Source: Olleya marilimosa CAM030
GTDB lineage: Bacteria > Bacteroidota > Bacteroidia > Flavobacteriales > Flavobacteriaceae
DNA length: 64,000 nt
Reading direction: 5' to 3'
Assembly (NCBI RefSeq): GCF_000518485.1
Contig: NZ_JADR01000001.1
Coordinates: forward strand, 124,001 to 188,000
Positions within the stretch are counted from its first letter, which is position 1; every line of letters begins with the position of its first letter. Positions 51,093 through 60,529 of this stretch are shown one piece after another. Made by a program: the position numbers and the translations under genes. Below the pieces are notes generated by a model. It did not search any database. It was given only the letters and a program-made list of their open reading frames with translations, and was not told the origin of the DNA.

Positions 51093-52376
51093 ATGAACAC
51101 TAAACTATACATGCTACTACTTGTTATAATTATGGCAACTAGTTGTTCAGAAAAAACAAAAACAATTACTAATCCAGAGGATTATAATCAGTTTTTAACT
51201 CTAGATACTAATACAGAAACCGTTAATGCAACGTCAGAATATAATTTTTGGACTAAAAAATTAGAGGCTACTCCAAATCAATTCTCTTACCTATCTCAAA
51301 TTGCAGGAGCAGAGTCAAGATTGTTTAAATCTACAGGAAACATCAAACATTTAAAATCTGCAGAGCAATCACTAATTACATTAAACGAACAAACACAATA
51401 TAATTCGGCTGGACATTTAAGAGCCTTAGCACGTAATTATATTTCACAACATAAATTTAAGCAAGCTTTAGAATTGCTTAAAAAAGCTGAAGAAAATGGT
51501 CAAAATCTTGAGGGTACAAAAAAAATGCTTTTTGATGTCCATATGGAGTTAGGAGATTTTGACATAGCAAAAAATTATCTAGAGGACGTTAAAGATTTAA
51601 ACGATTTTGGATACCTAATTAGATTGTCTAAATGGAGTGATCATAAAGGTGATTTGGCTTCGGCAATTAATTATTTAGAGCGTGCAACTTTAAAAGCAGA
51701 GTCTTCTAAATTGGATGATTTAATGGAATGGTCTTATACTAACCTTGCAGATTTTTATGGTCATGATGGTCAAATAGAAAAATCGTATAACTACTATTTA
51801 AAAGCTTTAGCATTAAATCCTAATGATGCTTATGCCAAAAAGGGTATCGCTTGGATTGTGTATTCTCACGAAAAAAATGCTTCAGAAGCAAACCGTATTT
51901 TAGATGCTATCTCACAGTTACATAATGCACCAGATTATTTGCTTTTTAAAGCAGAAATTGCAGAATACCAGAATAATATAGATGCTAAAAATAAGTATTT
52001 AGCTAGTTATTTTGAAGCTATTGATAATAAGGATTATGGCGATATGTATAATGTGTATTCTTCAAAAATATTAGCAGATACTAAAAATGAAAAAGCAATT
52101 GCTTTAGCTAAAATAGAAGTTGACAATAGACCAACACCATTATCATACGATCTATTGGCGTGGAGTTATTACAATAATGGTAATGTTAAAAAAGCTTTAA
52201 AAATAGCAGAGCAGTACGTTTTAGGATATACTTTTGAACCTGAAGCACAATACCATATTGCAGCAATATATAAAGCAAATGGTAAATTAAAAGAAGTTGC
52301 TGAGCTTAAAAAAGAATTACAAGAAAGTAGTTATGAGCTAGGACCACTAACAACCAAAATAGTTAACCAATTATAA
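51093..52376 (+). CDS. TPR-repeat lipoprotein of the DUF4331 locus
   Basis: A 427-residue lipoprotein (MATSC, Cys18) composed of TPR helices, such as LEGTKKMLFDVHMELGDFDI (about 145-164), SYNYYLKALALNPNDAYAKK and the last PLSYDLLAWSYYNNGNVKKA. It gives a periplasmic or surface scaffold. It is third in the operon and 8 bp ahead of the TonB receptor, so it probably works with that receptor and the DUF4331 proteins. Confidence 0.88.
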   Translation: MNTKLYMLLLVIIMATSCSEKTKTITNPEDYNQFLTLDTNTETVNATSEYNFWTKKLEATPNQFSYLSQIAGAESRLFKSTGNIKHLKSAEQSLITLNEQTQYNSAGHLRALARNYISQHKFKQALELLKKAEENGQNLEGTKKMLFDVHMELGDFDIAKNYLEDVKDLNDFGYLIRLSKWSDHKGDLASAINYLERATLKAESSKLDDLMEWSYTNLADFYGHDGQIEKSYNYYLKALALNPNDAYAKKGIAWIVYSHEKNASEANRILDAISQLHNAPDYLLFKAEIAEYQNNIDAKNKYLASYFEAIDNKDYGDMYNVYSSKILADTKNEKAIALAKIEVDNRPTPLSYDLLAWSYYNNGNVKKALKIAEQYVLGYTFEPEAQYHIAAIYKANGKLKEVAELKKELQESSYELGPLTTKIVNQL

Positions 52377-52384
52377 TATTAATA

Positions 52385-54613
52385 ATGAAAAAAATAGTCG
52401 CTTATTTAACCTTATTAAGTCTCGCTTTTACAGTACATGCACAAACCGTTAAAGGGTATGTTATGGATAATAGCCAACCTTTAGAAAGCGCTTACGTGTA
52501 TAACCAAACGTCAAAAGAGCATGCGCATACCAATCAATTTGGACAGTTTATAATCAATAAAACAAAAGTAGGAGATAGCCTAATGGTTGGATTATTAGGA
52601 TATGAAAAGAAAACACTTGTTTTAACGCAATCACTTTTAGATAATACATTTATTATTAATCTAGACGCTAAAGCATTTGTGTTAGACGAGTTAGTCTTGT
52701 CAGAACCTATCGATGTAATGAATAGCGTGATAAAAATAGATTTGGCAACAAGTCCAATTAACTCTTCACAAGAAATTTTAAGAAAAGTACCAGGTTTAAT
52801 CATTGGTCAACATGCAGGTGGTGGTAAAGCAGAACAAATATTTTTAAGAGGTTTTGATGTCGATCATGGTACAGATGTTGGATTGTCAGTAGACGGTATG
52901 CCTGTTAACATGGTTTCTCACGCACATGGACAAGGATATAGCGACTTACATTTTTTAATCCCAGAAACTATAAACACCATCAATTTTGGAAAAGGTCCGT
53001 ATTATGCAAATCATGGCGATTTTAATACTGCTGGATTTGTAGACTTTAAAACAAAAGATAAGTTAGAGGATAATCTAGTTAGTTTTTCAGCAGGTCAATT
53101 TAATTCTTTAAGAACTTTAGGGATGTTTAATCTTCTAGAAAACAAAACCTCTCAAAACGCATATGTTGCTGTAGAGTATATTGAGACAGATGGACCTTTT
53201 GAATCACCTCAAAATTTTGATAGATTAAATATTGTAAGTAAGTATAATGCCTATTTAAATAATGATTCTAAAATAGGAGTAACTCTTAGTCATTTTACAA
53301 GTCAATGGGATGCTTCAGGTCAAATCCCTCAACGATTAGTGGATAACGGAACGCTTTCTAATTTTGGGGCTGTGGATGACACAGAAGGTGGTAACACCAA
53401 TCGTACTAACCTTAATGTGCAATACAGCACAATATTAGATAACGACGTGTCTATGCAGACTAATGCATTTTATTCTAACTACAATTTTGAGTTATATTCT
53501 AACTTCACTTTCTTTTTAGAAGACCCAATAAATGGCGATCAAATAAAGCAAAAAGAAGCACGTAATATTTTTGGATTTAATACACAATTCAAAAAAAATA
53601 AAAACTACAATACGTTTGATGTAACTTATAATTCTGGTGTTGGTTTAAGATATGATGATGTTAGTGATATCGAGTTATCACATACTTTAAACAGAAAAGA
53701 AACCTTAGAAAACATCCAATTAGGAAATGTTAACCAACGTAATTTATATGGTTTTTTTAATGCAGAAATTGATCTAGGAAAAGTGAAAATTACTCCAGCT
53801 GTACGTCTAGAATATATTAAGTTTCAGTACCAAGACCAATTAAGTCCAACGTACTCTAATCTTACCGATAGTGAAGTCGCTATTTTACCAAAATTAAGTA
53901 TTGAGTATAATCAAAATAATAATGTGCAATGGTTTGTTAAATCCGGAATTGGATTTCATTCAAACGATTCCAGAGTGGTTTTAAATCAAGACATTGATAA
54001 CGCTTTACCAAAAGCTTATGGATTAGATTTTGGAAATATATGGAAACCAACACAAAAATTAGTTGTTAATACGGCTTTATGGTATTTATTTTCTGAGGAA
54101 GAATTTGTATACGTTGGAGATGCAGGAATTATTGAGCCTAGCGGAAAATCTGAACGTTATGGCGTTGATTTTGGGGTTAGATATCAATTAACAGATAATA
54201 TTTACTTTAATACAGATGCTACACTTACCAGAGCAAGAAGTCTAGAAGAAGACAACGGAAACGATTATATACCATTAGCACCAGATTTTACATTAGTAGG
54301 AGGTTTATCTTTTAAAGATTTAAATAATTTTTCAGGAGGAATTAACTACAGATACGTAGATGATAGACCTGCAAATGAAGATAATAGTGTGCAAGCAGAA
54401 GGCTATTTTGTAACAGATTTAAATGTGAATTATGCATTTAATAAGCACTGGAAATTAGGTGTTAGTATTGAAAACGTATTAGATACAGATTGGAAAGAAA
54501 CTCAGTTTTTAACTGAGTCAAGATTGCAAAATGAAGCTGATCCAGTGGAAGAGATTCACTTTACACCAGGAACACCTTTTAACTTTAAAACGACGTTAAG
54601 TTACACGTTTTAA
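52385..54613 (+). CDS. TonB-dependent receptor of the DUF4331 locus
   Basis: A 742-residue receptor: signal peptide (1-19), a short carboxypeptidase-like domain (about 20-100), plug (about 118-225) with VPGLIIGQHAGGGKAEQIFL and a His-rich MPVNMVSHAHGQGYSDLHF stretch, then the barrel (about 230-742). The histidines in the plug might relate to metal or heme ligands. It is last in the operon, ended by a terminator at 54748-54787. The ligand is unknown. Confidence 0.92.
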   Translation: MKKIVAYLTLLSLAFTVHAQTVKGYVMDNSQPLESAYVYNQTSKEHAHTNQFGQFIINKTKVGDSLMVGLLGYEKKTLVLTQSLLDNTFIINLDAKAFVLDELVLSEPIDVMNSVIKIDLATSPINSSQEILRKVPGLIIGQHAGGGKAEQIFLRGFDVDHGTDVGLSVDGMPVNMVSHAHGQGYSDLHFLIPETINTINFGKGPYYANHGDFNTAGFVDFKTKDKLEDNLVSFSAGQFNSLRTLGMFNLLENKTSQNAYVAVEYIETDGPFESPQNFDRLNIVSKYNAYLNNDSKIGVTLSHFTSQWDASGQIPQRLVDNGTLSNFGAVDDTEGGNTNRTNLNVQYSTILDNDVSMQTNAFYSNYNFELYSNFTFFLEDPINGDQIKQKEARNIFGFNTQFKKNKNYNTFDVTYNSGVGLRYDDVSDIELSHTLNRKETLENIQLGNVNQRNLYGFFNAEIDLGKVKITPAVRLEYIKFQYQDQLSPTYSNLTDSEVAILPKLSIEYNQNNNVQWFVKSGIGFHSNDSRVVLNQDIDNALPKAYGLDFGNIWKPTQKLVVNTALWYLFSEEEFVYVGDAGIIEPSGKSERYGVDFGVRYQLTDNIYFNTDATLTRARSLEEDNGNDYIPLAPDFTLVGGLSFKDLNNFSGGINYRYVDDRPANEDNSVQAEGYFVTDLNVNYAFNKHWKLGVSIENVLDTDWKETQFLTESRLQNEADPVEEIHFTPGTPFNFKTTLSYTF

Positions 54614-54747
54614 AAATAAATAAAACCTTACTCATAAAAATTACGTAAGTATAGTTGCAATCAGTTTAAGGGAAACAATTAATTGCACAACTAACATTAA
54701 TTTAAATGCTATGAAAAAGTAAGGTTTGTTTTTTGTTAGTTTGTTTT

Positions 54748-54787
54748 GAAAGCGTTTGATAATTTATTATCAAACGCTTTCTTTTTT
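54748..54787 (+). terminator. Terminator of the DUF4331/TonB operon
   Basis: GAAAGCGTTTGATAA (54748-54762), loop TTTA, TTATCAAACGCTTTC (54767-54781), then six T. A perfect 15-bp stem. Confidence 0.92.
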
Positions 54788-55127
54788 ATATCATGTTTAA
54801 AATTCCCTAGATAGACATTTTAGTTTAAATTATAAGTAGTGTTTATTAATAATAAACAGCGTAGTAGTTTAAGCAAATCCTTATTATTAAGTCATTGATT
54901 GCACTCTATGTGTAATGTTATACACAGGTTAATTTTTAATTGCTTCATATTTAATTGTTAACCATGAGTGGTTAGATACTTTTTTTGGCATCTAATATTA
55001 TAAAAAGCATCTGTTTACTTATGTTACAATTGATTAATATTTAACAGTAACTAGCTATTATTTTGTAAATAACAGACAAGTAAAGTGTGTGTCACTGTTT
55101 TAAATTAGTTTAGCATAGTAAAGCATA
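54788..55127. other. Gene-free gap between the TonB receptor and the anti-sigma gene
   Basis: AT-rich sequence with no open frame of note and no RNA gene that I can recognise. It ends in the terminator at 55128-55156 that serves the anti-sigma gene. Confidence 0.5.
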
Positions 55128-55156
55128 AAAAAAGACACCTAATAGGTGTCTTTTTT
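55128..55156 (-). terminator. Terminator of the sigma/anti-sigma operon
   Basis: AAAAAAGACACCT-AAT-AGGTGTC plus TTTTTT. The stem is perfect and works in both directions. Confidence 0.9.
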
Positions 55157-55181
55157 GTAAGTAATTTAAGGTTTTATAATC

Positions 55182-55979
55182 TTATAAAGAAGCTAAAGCA
55201 CCTAACGTATATAATTGTTCTAATGTTGGAGAAGGACTTCCTCCAGCTGGCTCTAACGTTATACCAAATGCTTGTGATTGATTAGCATTTTTAAGTTTAA
55301 AAATCTTATTGTCGTCTTGTATAAAATCGTCAATAGTACCTAAACTAGTTGGTGTTAAAGGGTTTAATGTTAAAGACCATACTTGATATACTTTACCTTC
55401 TGGAGGTTCTGGTAAACCTTGTAAGTCTAAATAGACGGTATCATCTTTTTTGTCCCAATACACATTAGCGTACGCTCCAGGAGCTGCAGCTTGACCTTCT
55501 AATGGTATATTAATGATGCTCTTATCTCTAATTATATTTAATAAGTTTTTAGTTTCTGCTAAATCTGTTTTAGAGGTTTCCATTTGGATTTCTAAAAAGT
55601 CTTTTTCAGTATTAACCGTTTGTATTTGGTTTTCTAGATCAGATTTTTGATTTATGGTCCAAATTAATCCTCCAGCTAAAACAACTGCAGCTGCCCAACC
55701 AGAATAGTTTAACCATTGGGTTTTAGGTCTGTTTAAACTAATAACCTTACTATCTGTATTGTTGTCTAACCTATCTTTTATAGTATTAAAAGCAATTTTA
55801 TTTTTTGGAGAGACACTTGCAGTTAATTTAACTATGGCAGCCTCTATCTCTAAAACTTCTTTTAGGACTTCGGGATGTTTTAACATTAGATCATATACTT
55901 CACTACTTTCTTTTTCAGAAAGCTGTCCAGCAACGTACAGTTCTAATATTCCTGAGTTTATATAGTCGTTAATATTCAT
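55182..55979 (-). CDS. Anti-sigma factor, RskA-like
   Basis: A 265-residue protein: a cytosolic N-terminal part (1-85) with LYVAGQLSEKESSEVYDLML (about 13-32) typical of zinc-less anti-sigma domains, one membrane helix (about 90-109, YSGWAAAVVLAGGLIWTI), a coiled-coil (112-145), and a periplasmic RskA-type domain (about 170-262) with LPEPPEGKVYQVWSLTLNPL. It is one base after the sigma gene and is expected to hold that sigma factor at the membrane. Confidence 0.9.
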   Translation of the reverse strand: MNINDYINSGILELYVAGQLSEKESSEVYDLMLKHPEVLKEVLEIEAAIVKLTASVSPKNKIAFNTIKDRLDNNTDSKVISLNRPKTQWLNYSGWAAAVVLAGGLIWTINQKSDLENQIQTVNTEKDFLEIQMETSKTDLAETKNLLNIIRDKSIINIPLEGQAAAPGAYANVYWDKKDDTVYLDLQGLPEPPEGKVYQVWSLTLNPLTPTSLGTIDDFIQDDNKIFKLKNANQSQAFGITLEPAGGSPSPTLEQLYTLGALASL

Positions 55980-55980
55980 G

Positions 55981-56508
55981 TTATAGTACAGCTTCTCTTA
56001 ATTCTTTTATACAATTTCTATTCCTAGTCTTGATCGTCCCAATTGGCATATCTAACTCTTCTGAGGCTTCTTTTTGTGTAAACCCTTTAAAGTATAATAG
56101 CTCAATCACTTCAATGCACTTTTTAGCTAATTTATCTACAAATTTCTTGATGCCTATAGCATCAGTACTATCGTCTAAACTATCATGCGACTGGATAATA
56201 TCTACGAAAAAATCAGAGTTAAGGTTTTTACCGGAGTTTTTAAAAGACTTAGATCTAGTTTTATCTATTGCTGCATTTCTAGCAATATTTATTAGCCAAG
56301 TAAAGAAACGACCCTTTTTAACGTCATAACTATCGGCTTTATGCCAAGCTTTGATAAATACATCTTGCATGATTTCTTCAGCAATGTCATTATCTCTAAC
56401 TATATTATAAATTACACCATGCATACTATCCTTGTACATAGTGTATAATTTTTCAAAAGCCTTTTCGTCTTTCTTCTTAAATTGTATTACTAAATTGTCT
56501 ATATCCAT
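55981..56508 (-). CDS. ECF-type RNA polymerase sigma factor, SigK-like
   Basis: A 175-residue sigma factor. Region 2 has NDIAEEIMQDVFIKAWHKAD (about 40-59) and GRFFTWLINIARNAAIDKTR (about 66-85); region 4 has IELLYFKGFTQKEASEELDM and PIGTIKTRNRNCIKELRE. Paired with the RskA-like anti-sigma gene downstream. The closest candidate targets are the DUF4331/TonB operon and the Cu/Zn SOD gene, by proximity only. Confidence 0.93.
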   Translation of the reverse strand: MDIDNLVIQFKKKDEKAFEKLYTMYKDSMHGVIYNIVRDNDIAEEIMQDVFIKAWHKADSYDVKKGRFFTWLINIARNAAIDKTRSKSFKNSGKNLNSDFFVDIIQSHDSLDDSTDAIGIKKFVDKLAKKCIEVIELLYFKGFTQKEASEELDMPIGTIKTRNRNCIKELREAVL

Positions 56509-56545
56509 ATAAAAATATCTTGAACTAAAGTATAATAAAAAACAT

Positions 56546-56576
56546 AAAAAAATCGCTAAAAAGCGATTTTTTTAAT
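56546..56576 (-). terminator. Terminator between sodC and the sigma gene
   Basis: AAAAAAATCGCT-AAAA-AGCGATTTTTTT, a perfect 12-bp stem with A and T runs, acting for sodC on the minus strand. Confidence 0.88.
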
Positions 56577-56592
56577 CTATTGCTATTGTGGA

Positions 56593-57150
56593 TTACTTAA
56601 TGATCCCTCCACAACTTACACGTCCACCAGCATCTCCTGTTGGTTGTGTTGTAAAGTCATCTGTACCAGCATGTACAATTATTGCTTTACCCAATATGTC
56701 TTTGTTTTGGTCACCACATCCAATACACCACTCGTCTGTTTTTAGCATTATTGTTGCATGACCATTAGCATCTGCTTCTAAATTACCAATGTCTCCTTTA
56801 TGGTATCCAGCTTTACTTCCCCATTTTCCGTGAGGTGCTCCTGTTGGATTCCAGTGTCCACCTGTTGATTTTCCGTCATCCGAAGAGCAATCTGCTTTTT
56901 CATGAATATGGATAGCATGTGTTCCTGGTTCTAAACCACTAAGCATTGCAGTAAATTTAATTTGACCATCTTCTTCTGTAAACACAGCATTACCTGTTAC
57001 ATTACTTCCGCTTTTAGATTCTAATTTTAATTTTACTTTTTTAGCAGTTTCGGCTACGGTTTTTTCGGTTTCAGGTTGTGTTTTATCCTCTTTACAGCTT
57101 GTAAATAAGCCTAAGGTAACGACCAATAGTAGTAATGATATTTTTTTCAT
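56593..57150 (-). CDS. sodC: Cu/Zn superoxide dismutase lipoprotein
   Basis: A 185-residue superoxide dismutase exported as a lipoprotein (LFTSC, Cys19). Metal ligands are complete: Cu through His81, His83, His99 and His160; Zn through His99, His107, His117 and Asp120, with the spacing of classical enzymes. A disulfide Cys88-Cys180 is expected. Two extra Cys (142 and 145, WCIGCGDQ) are typical of the Bacteroidota form. It converts periplasmic superoxide to peroxide. Confidence 0.95.
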   Translation of the reverse strand: MKKISLLLLVVTLGLFTSCKEDKTQPETEKTVAETAKKVKLKLESKSGSNVTGNAVFTEEDGQIKFTAMLSGLEPGTHAIHIHEKADCSSDDGKSTGGHWNPTGAPHGKWGSKAGYHKGDIGNLEADANGHATIMLKTDEWCIGCGDQNKDILGKAIIVHAGTDDFTTQPTGDAGGRVSCGGIIK

Positions 57151-57219
57151 TTTGAATTTTATTTTATTGTGATTTTTTAAAGTTAAGTAGATATTTATGC
57201 TTTTGCAAATTACAAGCAG

Positions 57220-60200
57220 TTAATCTAATGTAAAGGTTTTAATTTCATCTATGCCTTTAGTCATGTTAATTTTTATAATGTCTTGGTAATAGGGTTTAAA
57301 GTTAGTATTAAAAAAGGTGTTTGTTTTTTCTAATGCTAATTTTAAATCTTCTTTAGCATGTTGTAACAAGGTGGTTTCTGTACTAGTTAAACCATTTTGT
57401 CTTGTTGCAATATACCAAGATGCAGTACCAATTCTGTCATTTACACTTACGTCTAAAGTTTTTGTAATTCCTTGTCGTTTATCTTGCTTGCCTAGGTAAA
57501 TATCTAGTAATTCATCTATTTGCTTGATGATATCTTTAGAGGCTTTTATTTCATCTTTATATTTTTCTTTATCTAAATCTGTTAATTCTGTTTTGTATTT
57601 CTCTGCAAGGGTTTTATTCTCCACTAGTTGCTTGGTGGCATCTGCAGCTATTTGTCGGATATTTTCAATCTCTTTTAAAGCAGCATAGACATCATCTGTG
57701 TTTTTAGTAGAAACGTTTAGTCTTGGGTCTGACGCCACAGTTATCATGGTTTCTGATGTTTGGTCACCATATTCTAATACTGCTTTGTAAGTACCAGGTT
57801 TTACATCTACACCTCCAGATTCTCTAGTGCTTTTTCTAACAGTTCTAGAGGGTCTGTCACCACCTTTTTCGTCCATATACCAAGTCCATTTATGTAATCC
57901 TTTGTCTTCTGGTACTTTACGTTTTAAGGTTCTGATTAACTTATCTCCATTGTATATTTTTAATGAAATAGAATCCCATTTAATTTCATTTTTATCTTCA
58001 TTAGCATCAGAATCAGTTGCTTTATCATTGTCTTCCGCTTTTTTATCTTCTTTTGAAGCTTTTACAGGAGTAACCAAATACGTAAATTGTGCACCACGAC
58101 CTCTGTTATCTCCATTAAACATAGCATCTGCACCAAATCGACTTCCTGTTGGTTGTTGGTAAGCTGCTTGATAGACAGTAGGAGGAGAGAATAGGGTAAT
58201 TTTACTGTCTATAACTTGTTTGTTTTTAGCAATAGCACGTAAAGGTCTAATATCATCCAAAACCCAAGCAGCACGTCCAAAAGTACCAATTACTAAATCG
58301 TGTTCTCTTGGATGGATTACTAAGTCTTTTACAGAAACTGTAGGGAAGCCTTCCGTCCATTTAGTCCATTTATTTCCTGCGTCTATTGATACATATAAAC
58401 CATCATCTGTACCTAAAAATAGTAAGTTTGATTCTTCTAAATCTTCAATTATTGATAAGGTATAACTCTTAACATCGTTTTCGTCTACAATACGCTCCCA
58501 AGTTTTACCGTAATTAGTTGTTTTATAAGCGTAAGGTGTGTAATTAAAACGTCTGTAATCATTCGCGATAAGCAAAGCTTCACCTTTATTTTTATTACTA
58601 GCTTTTATTTGAGCAATCCAACTGCCTTTTGGTAATCCTTTTAGGTTATTGGACACGTCGTTGTAGCTTTGTCCTCCATTTGTGGTAACATGCACGCGAC
58701 CATCATCTGTACCAACCCAAAAGACATCTTTTTCAACAGAAGACGGTTCTATAACCAAAATGGTACAATGATTTTCTGCTCCTGTAGCATCCATAGTCAA
58801 GCCACCACTTTCATGTTGTTTTAATTTTTCAGGATCGTTAGTAGTTAAATCAGGCGAGATGACTGTCCATGTCAATCCTTTGTCTGTAGATTTATGTACA
58901 AATTGACTTCCAAAATAAATAGTATTATTGCTAAAAGGGTCAATGTTTATTGCGCTATTCCAATTAAATCTCAGGGTAACATCTTTATCTGGATGTGTTG
59001 GTTGTATGGTGTAGTTGTTACCTGTTTGCCAATCATATCTGCTAACAGAGCCTTGTTGACTCATGGTCCAACCGTAACGCGAATTGTCTTTATCTGGTAC
59101 CACATCAAAACCATCTCCAAAACTAATTTCTTGCCAATAGCTGTTACGTATACCTTGCGCACGCCACACATAAGCAGGACCTCTCCAAGATCCATTATCT
59201 TGCATACCTCCATATACATTGTAAGGATACTCGTTATCTACATTAATATGATAAAATTGTGCAACAGGAAGATTACCTACAAAACGCCAGTTTTTACCAC
59301 CATCTTTTGTAATATTTAATCCACCATCATTACCATCAATCATAAAATTACCATTGTTAGGATGTATCCACCAAGCATGATGATCAGGATGGACACCATT
59401 GTTTGCACCATAAGCAGGCATTAATTGTGTAAAGTTTTTACCACCATCTTCACTTACATTAATATAGGTGTAAACTGAATATACTCTGTTTTCGTTTTGT
59501 GGATCTACATATATTTCAGAATAGTAAAAGGGTCTATTACCAATATCACTTTTATCATTTACTTTTTTCCATTTAAAGCCACCATCATCACTTCTGTAAA
59601 GTGCATTCTTTTTTGCTTCAACTAAAGCATAAATAATATTAGGTTTATTAGCAGCAATAGCCACTCCAATACGTCCCAATTCTCCTTTAGGAAAGCCTTC
59701 TTTTTCTGTAACTTTAGTCCAATTTTCTCCACCATCATGTGTGATGTGTAATCCAGAACCTTGACCTCCAGATTTAAAAAACCAAGGTTCACGTTTATGC
59801 TCCCAAAGTGTAGCAATTAATTTATTTGGATTAGTAGGATCCATAACTAGGTCTGCAGCTCCTGTTTTGTTATTGGCAAATAATATTTTTTTCCATGATT
59901 TACCACCATCTATAGTTTTAAAAATACCACGTTCAGGATGTTCACCCCATGGACTACCAATAGCAGCAGCATAAACTATATTAGGATTTGTAGGATCTAT
60001 TACCACACGATGGATGTGTCTGGTATTTTCCAAACCCATTAGTTTCCAAGTTTTTCCTGCGTCTAAAGATTTATAAATTCCGTAACCACCATTTAGACTA
60101 TTTCTTGGGTTACCTTCTCCAGTACCTACCCAAATAACACTTGGATTAGATTGTTGTATAGCAACAGCACCAACAGATGCTGTGACTTCTTTTTCAAAAA

Positions 60201-60432
60201 TAGGTTCCCAATTTATACCTCCAGAAGTAGATTTCCATAGTCCGCCAGAAGCTGTACCAACGTACATAATATCAGGATTGCTATGCACAGCATCTATAGC
60301 TGTAACACGACCAGACATTCCGCCTGGACCAATGTTTCTTGGTTTCATGTTTTTAACCAATTCCATAGAGAATTCTTGCGAAAATGCTGTAATAGAGAAG
60401 AGTAATAAAAGTAAAATGGATAATTTTTTCAT
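57220..60432 (-). CDS. Secreted VPS10/BNR beta-propeller protein
   Basis: A 1070-residue exported protein. Signal peptide 1-18, then two BNR/sortilin-like propellers (about 25-690) with many DGG.NW or DAG.TW turns, such as TSGGINWEPI, DGGKSWKKI and DAGNKWTKW, and a C-terminal part (about 720-1070) with a beta domain and a coiled region. Proteins of this type in Bacteroidota are annotated as glycosyl hydrolase-like; no catalytic residues can be assigned, so the role is open. The start at 60432 gives the signal peptide; 60453 is the alternative. Confidence 0.85.
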   Translation of the reverse strand: MKKLSILLLLLFSITAFSQEFSMELVKNMKPRNIGPGGMSGRVTAIDAVHSNPDIMYVGTASGGLWKSTSGGINWEPIFEKEVTASVGAVAIQQSNPSVIWVGTGEGNPRNSLNGGYGIYKSLDAGKTWKLMGLENTRHIHRVVIDPTNPNIVYAAAIGSPWGEHPERGIFKTIDGGKSWKKILFANNKTGAADLVMDPTNPNKLIATLWEHKREPWFFKSGGQGSGLHITHDGGENWTKVTEKEGFPKGELGRIGVAIAANKPNIIYALVEAKKNALYRSDDGGFKWKKVNDKSDIGNRPFYYSEIYVDPQNENRVYSVYTYINVSEDGGKNFTQLMPAYGANNGVHPDHHAWWIHPNNGNFMIDGNDGGLNITKDGGKNWRFVGNLPVAQFYHINVDNEYPYNVYGGMQDNGSWRGPAYVWRAQGIRNSYWQEISFGDGFDVVPDKDNSRYGWTMSQQGSVSRYDWQTGNNYTIQPTHPDKDVTLRFNWNSAINIDPFSNNTIYFGSQFVHKSTDKGLTWTVISPDLTTNDPEKLKQHESGGLTMDATGAENHCTILVIEPSSVEKDVFWVGTDDGRVHVTTNGGQSYNDVSNNLKGLPKGSWIAQIKASNKNKGEALLIANDYRRFNYTPYAYKTTNYGKTWERIVDENDVKSYTLSIIEDLEESNLLFLGTDDGLYVSIDAGNKWTKWTEGFPTVSVKDLVIHPREHDLVIGTFGRAAWVLDDIRPLRAIAKNKQVIDSKITLFSPPTVYQAAYQQPTGSRFGADAMFNGDNRGRGAQFTYLVTPVKASKEDKKAEDNDKATDSDANEDKNEIKWDSISLKIYNGDKLIRTLKRKVPEDKGLHKWTWYMDEKGGDRPSRTVRKSTRESGGVDVKPGTYKAVLEYGDQTSETMITVASDPRLNVSTKNTDDVYAALKEIENIRQIAADATKQLVENKTLAEKYKTELTDLDKEKYKDEIKASKDIIKQIDELLDIYLGKQDKRQGITKTLDVSVNDRIGTASWYIATRQNGLTSTETTLLQHAKEDLKLALEKTNTFFNTNFKPYYQDIIKINMTKGIDEIKTFTLD

Positions 60433-60529
60433 TTTTGGTTGATTAGTTCGCATTAAAGTTAAGCAACATAATCTTAAAAAGCTGTTAAGACGTTTATTTT
60501 GATGTTAAAATGTCGTATTTTTATAGTGC

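Noticed and set aside
54711-54722. Mini-frame ATG-AAA-AAG-TAA after the TonB receptor
   Set aside because: Three codons only, with no leader-peptide features such as repeated regulatory codons; chance similarity to a signal-peptide start.
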